64,000 nucleotides of DNA. Origin: Picosynechococcus sp. PCC 7003 (GTDB taxonomy: Bacteria; Cyanobacteriota; Cyanobacteriia; Cyanobacteriales; MRBY01). How positions within the stretch are numbered: the first letter of the stretch is position 1; every line of letters starts with the position of its first letter. The stretch is from NCBI RefSeq assembly GCF_001693255.1, contig NZ_CP016474.1:2374661-2438660 (forward strand), given 5' to 3'. The notes beneath the pieces were generated by a model, which saw nothing but the letters and a program-made list of their open reading frames with translations, made no database searches and was not told the DNA's origin. Shown piece by piece: positions 33,888 through 43,499 of this stretch. Made by a program: the position numbers and the translations under genes.

Positions 33888-35144
33888 ATGCCTTCTATGA
33901 AGCGAGCCCAGCAATCCACCGCTCTTCTTTTAGCCTTATCCCTCGGACTGGGGAGTACATTACCCTTCCAAGGATCATTGTTGCAACCCGCAGCAGTAGT
34001 CGCCCAAACAAGCCAATTTCCCGATGTGCCGAGTAACTATTGGGCCACAGGATTTATTAATGAATTGGTCAACCGGGGAATTATTGCCGGTTTTCCTGAC
34101 GGTTCTTTTCGGCCTGACGCCCCAGTGACCCGCGCCCAATTTGCGGCCATGGTGCAGAAAGCTCTCCCCAAGAGTCAAGACCGCAATGCCATTGCTTTTG
34201 TGGATGTCCCCAGCAGCTACTGGGCCTTTAATGCGATTAATAATGCCTACGAGATGGGCTTTCTTTCGGGATATCCAGGCCAGGTTTTTCGACCCGAACA
34301 AAATATTCCCCGGGAACAGGTTTTAGTGGCCTTGGCCAATGGTTTAAATTATTCAGCCCGTAACAATATCAATACTACCCTCGGCTACTACCAGGACGCG
34401 GCGAATATTGCTGACTTTGCCCGCAGTCCCATTGCTGCTGCGACGGAGCAAAAGATGGTGGTGAACTATGCCAATTTGCAACAACTAAATCCAAAGCGTA
34501 ATGCAACCCGGGCCGAGGTGGCAGCGTTTATTTATCAGGCCCTCTTTTCCCAGGGTCAGGTACAGGCGATGAATTCTCCTTATATCGTCACCCAGGATGT
34601 GGTGTCTGTGGACTATCGCATCACAGCCGGCACGATTATTCCGATCAGCTACACCGCCGACAAAATCCTCTTAACCCAGGATGAAATTTTACCGGTGACT
34701 CTCACGGTGGATGCCAATATCGTCAATACCCAAGGCTTGGTACTGATCCCCCAGGGCAGTGAAATTCAAGGGGAATTCCAACCGTCAGGGAATGGGACCC
34801 GCTTTGTTGCCCAGCAGTTAGTGTTACCCAACGGCCAAATGTACAATATCAACGCTACCTCCCAGGTGATTACGGATACAGAGAGTGTGCGCCGGGGTAC
34901 GGATGTGGGTAATCTGTTGAGAAATGCTGCTTTAGGGACAGGGGCAGCCGCGGCGATCGCCGCCATTACCGGAGACCGGGCGATCGCCACAGAGGAACTG
35001 TTAATTGGCGCTGGGGCCGGCATCCTCGCCACCTTGATTCCCCAATTTTTGGGCCTTGATCGGGTAGATCTGTTGGTCGTAGAAACCAATACAGATCTTG
35101 ATCTCACCCTGAATAATGACCTGATTCTGCAAGTCAATCCCTAG
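33888..35144 (+). CDS. Envelope protein with SLH domains and a C-terminal membrane/beta region
   Basis: A 418-residue exported protein. After a signal peptide (to about residue 39, VVAQ-TS) come three S-layer-homology repeats: FPDVPSNYWATGFINELVNRGIIAGFPDGSFRP (about 43-75), a second beginning AFVDVPSSYWAFNAINNAYEMGFLSGYPG (about 104-135), and a degenerate third to about residue 225. SLH domains tie proteins to the cell wall. The second half (about 230-418) has LVLIPQGSEIQGEFQPSGNGTRFVA, then a Gly/Ala-rich segment, LLRNAALGTGAAAAIAAITGDRA, resembling the beta-barrel domain of TrbI/VirB10-like proteins. It is not a classic SLH-OprB porin. Its role in the envelope is inferred. Confidence 0.85.
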   Translation: MPSMKRAQQSTALLLALSLGLGSTLPFQGSLLQPAAVVAQTSQFPDVPSNYWATGFINELVNRGIIAGFPDGSFRPDAPVTRAQFAAMVQKALPKSQDRNAIAFVDVPSSYWAFNAINNAYEMGFLSGYPGQVFRPEQNIPREQVLVALANGLNYSARNNINTTLGYYQDAANIADFARSPIAAATEQKMVVNYANLQQLNPKRNATRAEVAAFIYQALFSQGQVQAMNSPYIVTQDVVSVDYRITAGTIIPISYTADKILLTQDEILPVTLTVDANIVNTQGLVLIPQGSEIQGEFQPSGNGTRFVAQQLVLPNGQMYNINATSQVITDTESVRRGTDVGNLLRNAALGTGAAAAIAAITGDRAIATEELLIGAGAGILATLIPQFLGLDRVDLLVVETNTDLDLTLNNDLILQVNP

Positions 35145-35232
35145 GAAAAAGATTGTTTTAGGGTTTTTGAAAATTTGGCGATCGCCAGGGGAGATAATGG
35201 GGCTGGTTGGCTAGGGTTTGAGAAACATCACC

Positions 35233-36060
35233 ATGCTCGCACTTTTACAACAGTCCGGTTTGCTGGCGATCGCCTTTATTTTTCTATTCATCTGGGGAGC
35301 CTGTTTCGGCAGTTTCCTCAACGTGGTGGTTTATCGGCTGCCGGCGGGTTTATCCCTGGCACATCCCCCCTCCCGCTGTCCCCAGTGCGGCCACCAACTA
35401 GGGGCACGGGAAAATATTCCGGTGTTGGGTTGGCTCCTGTTGGGGGGTAAATGCCGCTGGTGCAAAACGCCTATTTCACCCCGGTATCCCCTCGTCGAAG
35501 CGCTGATGGGCTTGCTTTGTGTTGCCACAGTGGTTCAATTCGGGTTGACCATAGAGGCGATCGCCGCCTTTACCCTGCTGTTTTGGTTGGTGGCCCTGGC
35601 TTTAATTGATTACGACACCTTTACCCTGCCCAACCCCTTGACCCAATCGGGTCTCGTGCTCGGTTTACTCTTCCAGATGGGGCTCGGCTTCCAGGCGAAC
35701 GGCTTCACCGGGGCGATTTATAGCCTCCTGGGTGGCATTGGGGCGGCAGTATTGGGGCTTTGGCTACTAGATGGCATTGGTGTCATTGGTTCGGCGATGC
35801 TGGGTCAAGAGGCCATGGGCGGCGGCGATCCGAAGCTTTTGGCGATGATTGGCGCTTGGTTGGGCTGGCAAAATGTCCTCTTAACTGTGATTTTGGCCTG
35901 CGCCCTGGGCACGATGATTATTGGTGGTGCCATGGGTCTCGGCAAACACCAGCGGGGGCAACATTTACCCTTTGGGCCGTTTCTTGCCTTGGGGGCAATC
36001 ATTAGTCTGTTTTGGGGCGATCGCCTGATCGAACTCTACCGAAACGCGTTTTTGGGTTGA
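35233..36060 (+). CDS. pilD: Type IV prepilin peptidase
   Basis: An integral membrane aspartic protease and N-methylase that processes type IV pilins and pseudopilins. Landmarks in the 275-residue protein are the N-terminal GACFGSFLNVVVYRLP, two CxxC pairs forming a zinc site (CPQC and CRWC at about residues 57 and 79), the catalytic ALIDYDTFTLPN and GGGDPKLLAMIGAW, and eight hydrophobic segments. The ATG at 35233 is chosen; the open frame goes five codons further upstream to a TTG. The gene is followed after 49 bases by an ABC1 kinase gene. The PilG-PilL regulatory cluster lies 2.2 kb downstream, consistent with a shared role in type IV pili. Confidence 0.95.
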   Translation: MLALLQQSGLLAIAFIFLFIWGACFGSFLNVVVYRLPAGLSLAHPPSRCPQCGHQLGARENIPVLGWLLLGGKCRWCKTPISPRYPLVEALMGLLCVATVVQFGLTIEAIAAFTLLFWLVALALIDYDTFTLPNPLTQSGLVLGLLFQMGLGFQANGFTGAIYSLLGGIGAAVLGLWLLDGIGVIGSAMLGQEAMGGGDPKLLAMIGAWLGWQNVLLTVILACALGTMIIGGAMGLGKHQRGQHLPFGPFLALGAIISLFWGDRLIELYRNAFLG

Positions 36061-36109
36061 AGCTTTTCTGTATGATGAGGGATGGTCGAAATCTAGGGCA
36101 AAATCAATC

Positions 36110-37777
36110 GTGAAAACTCCCCGCTGGCAACGGCGCAAACTGAGTCTCAGGCAACGGCAACTGGAAATCTTTACCGTGGCCGCCCAGTTTATCTTCCGGC
36201 TCGGCAAAGACCGACTCCCCGGTGGCAACCCCGCCCGCAAACGCCATCGCCAAGCCCGCTGGCTCGTGAATCACCTTTTGGATTTGGGGCCAACTTTCAT
36301 CAAAATTGGCCAGGCCATGTCCACCCGCCCGGATCTATTTCCCATCGAATACATCGAGGAACTGAGCCAACTCCAAGACCGGGTGCCGCCCTTTCGGGGT
36401 CAAGCGGCGATCGCCGTCATCGAACAAGAATTTAACAAATCCATTTACGCCCTCTTCAAGGATTTTGAATCAGAACCCCTTGCCTCCGCCAGCCTGGGCC
36501 AAGTCCACCGGGCCACCCTCTACAGTGGCGAAGAAGTGGCCGTAAAGGTTCAGCGTCCCGGCCTGAGTCGCCTGTTCCAAGTGGATATGCAAGTCCTCGA
36601 AAAGCTCTTGCATTGGGCCAGTTATTTTTTTAAAGACCTCAAGAAATATAATCTCAAGCAAATTTACCGGGAATTTTTCGATCTTCTCCACCAAGAAATT
36701 GACTACATCCACGAAGGCAAAAATGGCGATCATTTCCGGCAAAATTTCGCCGACGATCAGCAAATTCTCGTGCCCAAGGTTTATTGGCAATACACCACCC
36801 GCAAGGTCTTAACCCTTGAATATCTACCGGGCATTAAAATTGATGACCGAGCCGCCCTCGAAGCGAGCAATATTGACCCAGACCACGTCATCAGCCTCGG
36901 CATTTCTTCTTATCTTAAACAACTGCTCCAGGATGGCTTTTTTCAGTCCGATCCCCACCCCGGCAATATGGCCGTCGATGCCACAGGGAGGCTGATTTTC
37001 TATGATTTCGGCACGATGACCGAAGTCAAATCCATGGAGAAAACCCAGATGATGCGCACCTTTTTCGCGGTGCTGCGCAAGGATACAGACGAGGTAGTCG
37101 AAACTTTGGTTTATATGGGTCTCATCGAGCCGATGGCAGATATGACCCCAGTAAAGCGGATGATTGCGTTTCTTTTAGACCGCTTCCGCGATCGCCCCAT
37201 TGATCTCCAGGAATTTGAGCAGATTAGTAATGAGATCTACCTGATGTTTGAGCAGCAACCCTTTCGTCTGCCGCCCCAAATGACTTTCATTATCAAGGCT
37301 CTCACCACCCTCGATGGCATTGCCCGCGCCCTCGACCCCCAATACAATCTCATGGCGGCGGCCCAACCATTTATTCGCAGTTTAGCCGTGAGCGCTAAAC
37401 CTGGGGAAAATCGCCTGGGGAGCCTGGCCCAACAAACCAAAGAATTCGTCCTGTACCAATTTCAGAAACCCAGCCGCACTGAAATGGCCATTAAGCGCCT
37501 CGAATCACGCATCGAGTTAGGGGAACTGCAATTTCGCGTTAAATCCGTCGAAGGCGATCGCCAATTGCGCCGCATCTACCTCGCGATCAAAACTATGATG
37601 TACGGCATCCTCTGGGGTTTCAGCAGTGTAGTGGGGATTTTAGTCTGGAGCCAAGCAGCCTCTCTATTTCTCATTGGGGCGATCGCCCTCACAATATTTT
37701 TCTTTGGCCTCCAAACCCTCCGCGCCCTCCTACAACTCATCATTCAAGAGCGCCTCGATCACTTAATCCGTCGTTAA
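36110..37777 (+). CDS. ABC1/UbiB-family atypical kinase
   Basis: A 555-residue member of the ABC1 (AarF/UbiB/ADCK) family, which supports quinone and prenyl-lipid metabolism in membranes. The family signatures are present: FIKIGQAMSTRPDLFP (KxGQ motif), the alanine-rich loop LASASLGQVHRA replacing the glycine loop, AVKVQRPGL, the catalytic QSDPHPGNM, and LIFYDFGTM for metal binding. Two hydrophobic segments at the C-terminus (SSVVGILVWSQAASLFLIGAIALTIFFF) anchor it. Several paralogues occur in cyanobacteria and plant plastids. Translation is from the GTG at 36110. Whether it modifies protein or small molecules is unknown. Confidence 0.93.
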   Translation: MKTPRWQRRKLSLRQRQLEIFTVAAQFIFRLGKDRLPGGNPARKRHRQARWLVNHLLDLGPTFIKIGQAMSTRPDLFPIEYIEELSQLQDRVPPFRGQAAIAVIEQEFNKSIYALFKDFESEPLASASLGQVHRATLYSGEEVAVKVQRPGLSRLFQVDMQVLEKLLHWASYFFKDLKKYNLKQIYREFFDLLHQEIDYIHEGKNGDHFRQNFADDQQILVPKVYWQYTTRKVLTLEYLPGIKIDDRAALEASNIDPDHVISLGISSYLKQLLQDGFFQSDPHPGNMAVDATGRLIFYDFGTMTEVKSMEKTQMMRTFFAVLRKDTDEVVETLVYMGLIEPMADMTPVKRMIAFLLDRFRDRPIDLQEFEQISNEIYLMFEQQPFRLPPQMTFIIKALTTLDGIARALDPQYNLMAAAQPFIRSLAVSAKPGENRLGSLAQQTKEFVLYQFQKPSRTEMAIKRLESRIELGELQFRVKSVEGDRQLRRIYLAIKTMMYGILWGFSSVVGILVWSQAASLFLIGAIALTIFFFGLQTLRALLQLIIQERLDHLIRR

Positions 37778-38282
37778 CGAGCCTCCCTGGCCTAATTTAG
37801 ACTTCCCTTGCAAGATCACTAGGTTAAAAAACGAATGCCTTGCTACGTATAGATTTGAACCGTATCAGTTGGCGGTCAAGAGAGGTGTAATCAAAGTTTT
37901 TTCGTAGCTAAACATACTACTTTTAACCAATTCTTTATGGTAAGAAAATAATCTCTTTCTGTGGCATTAGTATTGCTCAGATTAACTAATAGAGTTGCCC
38001 CCAAGCACCATGAATTTTCAATCTTGCCCTAGCCCCATTTATTCAAGCTCTTTGTCCTGCGGTTCGAGCCTAATCGTCATATTTGACGCGACTATCAGGC
38101 AGCCCGATAAAACTGATGAAACTTATATTTTTCAGGCGATAAAGTCGATCTAGAATAAATTGTCCCTGACATATTTCGCCGCTGTGTTTATCCACTACCC
38201 TCCCTAATGATTTTTCCCAGCCGTGGGTAGAGACCAACAGCGCTAACGCCTGTCCAAATCAATTCCCGCTAGTGTGTTTCAT
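37778..38282. other. 505-base spacer upstream of the pil chemosensory cluster
   Basis: No gene is supported. An AT-rich stretch at about 37830-38000 is followed by a balanced region just before pilG. A 47-codon open frame at 38010-38153 has no ribosome-binding site or familiar composition. The region most likely holds the promoter and a long leader for pilG; I could not name specific sites. Confidence 0.55.
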
Positions 38283-39407
38283 ATGAAAGTGCAAGATGCA
38301 ATCACCAAAAACGTTGTTATTCCGGGCCAAGTTCTCCAATCCCTGATTCACCGTCAAATGTCGGGGACAATGACCATTTACGATCCCTTAGATGAATCGA
38401 TATTTTGGCAGCTTTATTTTGGGGGCGGGAAATTGCATTTTGCCACCAGCGGCATGGGCAAACGGGAGCGCTTAACGTATCTCTTGGGGCAGTTGTTTCC
38501 AAAAGCGAAATTTCCCATGGGGGATACCTTCTCCCAAGATTACGATTACATTTGTCAAATTTGGAAAGCCGGAAAATTATCCCTCCAGCAGGTCCGCCAG
38601 GTTTTGTTTTTTACCACCCAAGAGGCGATCGCTCAATTTTTATCCCTGCCCCGGGCCGCCGTTAAATTTGAACGCTCCCTGAACCTTGATCCCCTGCTAT
38701 TGTCCCTGTCCCTCAAAGAAATGGTGCGTCCCATCCAGCCTACCGTTCGCCAATGGGTACAGCTCCGACCGGAGATCGCTTCCCCCTTCCAGCGCCTCCA
38801 AATCAAAGATTTCCGTGAAATCCGGAGCCGCTCCTGGCTTAACCTCCAGGACTACCAACTGATGGAAAGCCTCCGGGAGCTCCTCGACCAAAAAGTCACC
38901 CTCTATGAGCTGAGTCACCACACCCGCCGCTCCACCCTCGAACTTAGCCAGCTTTTCCATCCCCTCGTCAAAACGGGCTTAATTGAAGTTATTCCCTATG
39001 CCGCTGTTCCGCAAAAACCCAAGCCCCGCATCGCCTGTATTGATGACAGTAAATCAATTCAACGGGTTGTCAAGATGACCCTAGAAGCCAGTGGGTTTGA
39101 GGTCATTGGCGTCACCGAACCTGCTTTGTCCCTCAGTACCTTCGCCCGCCAAAGACCAGAATTAATTTTGATGGATATCAACATGCCCGAAATCGACGGT
39201 TACGAGCTTTGTCGCCTGTTTAACCAATCCGAAATGCTTAGGGATATCCCCGTGGTCATGCTCACGGGGCGCGATGGAATTATTGATCGCCTCCGTGCCA
39301 AGATGGTGGGTGCTTCTGACTACATCGCTAAACCGTTCAATCCCCAAGATTTGATTCGGATGGTGCAGTCCTATGTGGAGCAAACATCAGCGCAATCTAC
39401 GCCCTAG
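38283..39407 (+). CDS. pilG: PatA-like response regulator, PilG/TaxP type
   Basis: A 374-residue regulator of type IV pilus motility. The N-terminal ~220 residues form the PatA/DUF4388-like domain found in cyanobacterial PatA, PixG and PilG (LQSLIHRQMSGTMTIYD, DESIFWQLYFGGGKLHFAT); then comes a helical linker. The C-terminal receiver has the acidic patch IDDSKS, phospho-Asp in LMDINMPEIDGYELC, Thr in VMLTGRDG and Lys in YIAKPFNP. The ATG at 38283 is chosen over a GTG three codons upstream. It is the first gene of a pilG-pilH-pilI-pilJ-pilL cluster in the same order as the Synechocystis pilus-control locus, on which the gene names here rest. Confidence 0.92.
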   Translation: MKVQDAITKNVVIPGQVLQSLIHRQMSGTMTIYDPLDESIFWQLYFGGGKLHFATSGMGKRERLTYLLGQLFPKAKFPMGDTFSQDYDYICQIWKAGKLSLQQVRQVLFFTTQEAIAQFLSLPRAAVKFERSLNLDPLLLSLSLKEMVRPIQPTVRQWVQLRPEIASPFQRLQIKDFREIRSRSWLNLQDYQLMESLRELLDQKVTLYELSHHTRRSTLELSQLFHPLVKTGLIEVIPYAAVPQKPKPRIACIDDSKSIQRVVKMTLEASGFEVIGVTEPALSLSTFARQRPELILMDINMPEIDGYELCRLFNQSEMLRDIPVVMLTGRDGIIDRLRAKMVGASDYIAKPFNPQDLIRMVQSYVEQTSAQSTP

Positions 39408-39486
39408 AGATTGCATTTCATAATCTCTAAACTAAATTTTCAAAAGAAATTGCGCTAAGTTCTCGTACTGAATCAAGGAAAATAAG

Positions 39487-39852
39487 ATGAAAAAAGTTTT
39501 AGTTGTTGATGATTCTAAATCAGAACAAACCCTTGTCCGGGCACTCCTGGAAAAAATGAGCCTGGAGGTGAGCCTCGCGGACAATGGTGATGAGGCCTTA
39601 ACTTGGCTGCGCAACCATGATCAACCGGATCTGATTTTCCTCGATATTGTGATGCCTGGGCTCAATGGCCTCGATTTATGCCGAGAAATTCGTGAAAGTC
39701 TGGGTTATGAAGAAGTGCCGATTATTTTTTGCTCAAACAAAAGCCAGGACTTCGACCGGTTTTGGGCGTTACGCCAGGGGGGTAATGCTTATTTAACCAA
39801 ACCCTACAGTCCAATGGAATTCATGAAAACGGTCAAAGAGTATTTGGCTTAG
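39487..39852 (+). CDS. pilH: CheY-like response regulator, PilH type
   Basis: A 121-residue single receiver domain. It has the acidic pair in VVDDSKSEQT, the phospho-accepting Asp53 in IFLDIVMPGLNG, the Ser/Thr switch in IFCSNKSQD and the Lys in YLTKPYSP. It should receive phosphate from the CheA homologue PilL downstream and act on the pilus motor. An AAGGAAAATAAG ribosome-binding site precedes the ATG. It lies 79 bases after pilG and 39 bases before pilI. Confidence 0.94.
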   Translation: MKKVLVVDDSKSEQTLVRALLEKMSLEVSLADNGDEALTWLRNHDQPDLIFLDIVMPGLNGLDLCREIRESLGYEEVPIIFCSNKSQDFDRFWALRQGGNAYLTKPYSPMEFMKTVKEYLA

Positions 39853-39891
39853 ATAGTGCTGTTTTTTCTTCGATAAAGGTCTGATTTAGCC

Positions 39892-40392
39892 ATGGTCACT
39901 TCCTCTACTCAAGCTGATTTCTTCCGGGTTCAACTGTATCCTGCTGGGGCTAACTCCCTTGCCCAAACGCGACTGTTGATTCCCCTAGACAATATGTTGG
40001 AAGTGATGACGCTGCCTCGCCAAGCTATTTGTCCGGTACCGGGGGTCGCTCCAGGGGTGCTGGGGGTCACGAACCAACGGGGGCAGTTGATTTGGGTGGT
40101 GGATCGGCGATCGCCAAAGGGATTAGGGACATCGGCAGCGCGGCCCAATCCCCAGGAAAAGTTAACGGTGGTGCTATTAAGCCAAGGGGATGGAGGGCAA
40201 GTGGGCTTTGTGGTAAGCCAGCTTGAGGGCATTGCTCCGTTTGACTTGGGGGTGGCGGCTCCGGTGGCGACGGCTTGGCAGGGATTTTATCCCCATTGCG
40301 ATCGCCAACTGGTCAGGGGGCCAGAGAAGGGATTTACGTTGGCCATGGCCCATTTATCCCAATACCTCCAGGGCACCCTGGTCAATCAATAA
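39892..40392 (+). CDS. pilI: CheW-like adaptor, PilI type
   Basis: A 166-residue CheW-domain protein that couples the receptor PilJ to the kinase PilL. The domain is recognised from [46 protein letters not shown] and later [16 protein letters not shown]. No catalytic motif or membrane segment is present, as expected for an adaptor. The stop codon is 41 bases before pilJ. A second, longer open frame overlapping this gene's 3' end belongs to pilJ's non-coding upstream region and is ignored. Confidence 0.93.
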   Translation: MVTSSTQADFFRVQLYPAGANSLAQTRLLIPLDNMLEVMTLPRQAICPVPGVAPGVLGVTNQRGQLIWVVDRRSPKGLGTSAARPNPQEKLTVVLLSQGDGGQVGFVVSQLEGIAPFDLGVAAPVATAWQGFYPHCDRQLVRGPEKGFTLAMAHLSQYLQGTLVNQ

Positions 40393-40433
40393 GCTTTGAG
40401 TTTTTCAACGTCAATTTCACCGAATCACTACCT

Positions 40434-43400
40434 ATGGGCACAACAGAACAGACCATGAACACGGCAACTTCTCCGGCTTTTTCTGAGGAAATTAAAGAAC
40501 TCCAGGCGGCGATCGCCCTTGACCCCACGGACATCGTGATGAAAATCAGTCTGGCGAGTCAACTGGAAACGGAAGGCTTTTTGCCGGAGGCGGCGGAAGT
40601 TTACCGCGACATTATGGCCTCGGATCAAGACGGTGTCTTTGCGGCCAGTGCCCACCAAGCGCTCCTTGCCCTAGGGGAAACAATTGAGTTACCGACTAAT
40701 GGCAACGGGAACAATGGCGATCGCCCAGCAGAAGCAACCAACGGGAACGGGACAGCGGCGACAGCAAGCCCGCCGGAACCCGCAATTGCAGAAGTCTCAG
40801 AGATCAGGGAATACAGCCCAGAGATTTTGGCATTGCAAGGGGCGATCGCCGCTGACCCCACGGACATGGTTGCCCAAATTAGCCTTGCCAGTGCCCTCGA
40901 AAGTGAAGGCTTTTTTGCAGAGGCGATCGCCACTTACCAGCAAATTATTGATCAAGATTCCGAAGGCATTTTTGCAGCCAGTGCCACCAAGGCCCTTGCG
41001 GATCTCCAGGATCAGGTTGCCTCCCAGGCAGATCTAGATGCAGATGAACTAGATACAGATGGCAATGAGACCGCCGCGATCGCCCTCCCAGACCAGACGC
41101 CCAAGCCCGTCTCCCTGGTTTACGACGATGTTGACTACACCAATGTTGATGTCACTTCCCCTCCCCTCAAGCGGCTACAAAACCTCTCCATTGCCCAGAA
41201 ACAATTCATCGGTATTTTTGTCTCCAGTGCCGTTGCCATCGCTGGGGTTGTGGCCGCAGGGGCGGTGATTATCGTCACTTCCGGGCGATCGCAGCTCCGG
41301 GAACAGGCCACCTCAGAGCTAGCGGTCAACGACATTAACTACAACGTCAAAATTGACCAGATGGGTTTCGGGTTCCGGGGCCAATCCGATAACGCCGCGA
41401 TCATTGCAGCGGCGGCGGCCTACCAAAGCACAGGCACCGTCCCCCCTGAACAGCTCGCCCAAGTGCAAGCCATTCTCCAAAACGAAATCCAAGCCCGCAA
41501 CATTGAATATGCCACCCTGGTCAGTACAAATCTCCGGATTATTACCAATGGCAATGGCGATCGCCAAGGGGAAGTGTTTGACCCCAATGGCCTCGTGACC
41601 CAAGCCCTCCAGACCAGACAACAACTCAAAACCAGCGAATTACTCTCTTGGGATGATCTCAATCGAGAAGTCACAAAATTCCCCATTGGCACCAAAAAAG
41701 GTGGATTTGCCCTTGTTCGTTATACCGTCACCCCCGTCATCGGCAGCAACGATAACCTCCTTGGAGCCTTAGTTTCAGGGGATGTAATTTTCAATGCCAA
41801 ACTGGATATTGCTGCGAATACCGTCAGCGCCTTCAATGGTGGTTATAGTGCGATTTATCAAGTCAACCCCGACGGCGGTTTCCAGCTCGCCAGTGCTCTC
41901 TACCAACAGGATGCCCAGGCAGAAGGGGAAGACAGTGACCGTAAGGTGATCCAGACCTCCCTCAATGCCCCTGATCTGCTCACCCTACCGGATTTCTCCT
42001 TCCTGACAGCCGCCGTTAATGCCAAGGGCGAAACCGTCGTTGATACCCAGGTGATCGATGGCATCCCCTACACCCTCGCGGCTGAATCCATTCTCAATAG
42101 CGCCGGGGAACCCGTGGCGATCATTGTCCGGGGCACCGATGAAAATACCCTCAATGCCCTAATCCAGGACAGCTTACTGCTCCAGACAACGGTGGGTTTG
42201 ATTGGGGTCTTTGTGGCGGCGGGTCTAGCGTGGCTCCTGGGACGAACAATCACAAGACCGATCAAGCGTCTGCAAAAAGTAACCACCGAGTTTGGGGCCG
42301 GGAACCTTGATGCGCGGGCCGAAATCTTTGCGGAAGATGAAGTGGGTCAACTCGCCACCACATTTAATAATATGGCGGCCCAAATTCGTTCCATTACCGA
42401 CGCCGTCGAAGCCCAAGCCCAGGCAAAAGATCAAGAGGCGGCCTTCCAACGCCAGGAACGGGAACGTCTCCAGGAAGGGGTAATTCGGTTGCTGCTCCAA
42501 ATTGAGGAAGTGCGCCAGGGGAACCTCACGGTACAGGCGATGGTAGACGAAGGGGAAGTCGGCTCCATTGCCGATGCGTTTAATGCCACCCTCCGGAGTC
42601 TGCGGGCCTTGGTCTCCCAGGTAAAATCCTCGGCGGATGAGGTCTATGATTTGGCGATCGTGAACAATGACCTGATCACGCGCCTCTCCACGGAAGCTAC
42701 AGTCCAGGAACGGGCGATTCAATCGGCAGAACGGTCGGTGCAAGGTATTGCTCAATCCATTCAAGCGGTGGCGAAATCGGCCCAGGGGGCGGCCCAAATT
42801 GCGCGGAAATCCCGTTTAGCGGCCCAGGAAGGTCAGGCGACGATGGACGAAACGGTGACGAGCATTGATCTGATTCGGGGGTCTGTGGCAGATACCTCGA
42901 AGAAAGCGAAACGTCTGGCGGAATCTTCCCAGGAAATTTCAAAGATCGTCAACATTATTTCTGACATTTCGGAAAAGACGAACCTCCTGGCGTTTAATGC
43001 CTCCATTGAGGCAACGCGAGCCGGGGAAAATGGCCAGGGTTTCCGGGTGGTTGCCGATGAGGTACGACGCTTGGCAGAACAGGTTACCACAGCGGCCCAG
43101 GAAGTGGAACAGTTGATCGGCGGGATCCAGGAAGAAACGGCCCAGATGATGCAGATGATGGAGGAAAGTACTTCCCAGGTAGTCACGGGGACGGAATTGG
43201 TGAAAAAGACGAAAACAACGCTCCAGAGTGTGTCCCGCATTAGTGAGGAAATTGATAAGGTGCTGGCGCGGATCTCGAAGGCGATGGTCTCCCAGCGGGA
43301 TGTGTCTGGGAAGGTCACTAAAATTATGCAATCGGCGGCGGAGGTGGCCCAAAAAACGGCGGCGGAATCCCAAACGATGTCTGGCCAATTAGAATCGCTG

Positions 43401-43454
43401 ACCCAGGTGGCGATCGCCCTGAAGGATTCTTCGTCCCGCTTTGAGATTGAGTAA
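40434..43454 (+). CDS. pilJ: Methyl-accepting chemotaxis-type receptor, PilJ
   Basis: A 1006-residue membrane receptor for the pilus-control pathway. Translation is placed at the ATG at 40434 (an ATG at 40455 is possible); the frame is open back to 40275 but overlaps pilI. The cytoplasmic N-terminus has two related 60-residue TPR-like modules, [20 protein letters not shown] and [21 protein letters not shown] first helix at about 258-280 and a second at about 586-606 flank a large periplasmic sensory region. A HAMP domain (about 607-660) and a second HAMP-like segment (about 695-740) follow. The signalling hairpin [20 protein letters not shown] at about 845-865 is highly conserved. Confidence 0.93.
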   Translation: MGTTEQTMNTATSPAFSEEIKELQAAIALDPTDIVMKISLASQLETEGFLPEAAEVYRDIMASDQDGVFAASAHQALLALGETIELPTNGNGNNGDRPAEATNGNGTAATASPPEPAIAEVSEIREYSPEILALQGAIAADPTDMVAQISLASALESEGFFAEAIATYQQIIDQDSEGIFAASATKALADLQDQVASQADLDADELDTDGNETAAIALPDQTPKPVSLVYDDVDYTNVDVTSPPLKRLQNLSIAQKQFIGIFVSSAVAIAGVVAAGAVIIVTSGRSQLREQATSELAVNDINYNVKIDQMGFGFRGQSDNAAIIAAAAAYQSTGTVPPEQLAQVQAILQNEIQARNIEYATLVSTNLRIITNGNGDRQGEVFDPNGLVTQALQTRQQLKTSELLSWDDLNREVTKFPIGTKKGGFALVRYTVTPVIGSNDNLLGALVSGDVIFNAKLDIAANTVSAFNGGYSAIYQVNPDGGFQLASALYQQDAQAEGEDSDRKVIQTSLNAPDLLTLPDFSFLTAAVNAKGETVVDTQVIDGIPYTLAAESILNSAGEPVAIIVRGTDENTLNALIQDSLLLQTTVGLIGVFVAAGLAWLLGRTITRPIKRLQKVTTEFGAGNLDARAEIFAEDEVGQLATTFNNMAAQIRSITDAVEAQAQAKDQEAAFQRQERERLQEGVIRLLLQIEEVRQGNLTVQAMVDEGEVGSIADAFNATLRSLRALVSQVKSSADEVYDLAIVNNDLITRLSTEATVQERAIQSAERSVQGIAQSIQAVAKSAQGAAQIARKSRLAAQEGQATMDETVTSIDLIRGSVADTSKKAKRLAESSQEISKIVNIISDISEKTNLLAFNASIEATRAGENGQGFRVVADEVRRLAEQVTTAAQEVEQLIGGIQEETAQMMQMMEESTSQVVTGTELVKKTKTTLQSVSRISEEIDKVLARISKAMVSQRDVSGKVTKIMQSAAEVAQKTAAESQTMSGQLESLTQVAIALKDSSSRFEIE

Positions 43455-43499
43455 CGCTTGTATTTTTTGGATCTTTAATGTTCTTTTATTATCTTTGCC

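Noticed and set aside
38056-38075. tRNA-like GGTTCGAGCC word before pilG
   Set aside because: No T-stem pairing, acceptor stem or anticodon arm can be built around it.
38010-38153. 47-codon open frame before pilG
   Set aside because: No ribosome-binding site, no hydrophobic or motif pattern, and it falls in an otherwise non-coding AT-rich spacer.
42225-42797. 190-codon minus-strand frame inside pilJ
   Set aside because: It is the antisense of the HAMP and signalling region, with no ribosome-binding site or recognisable fold.
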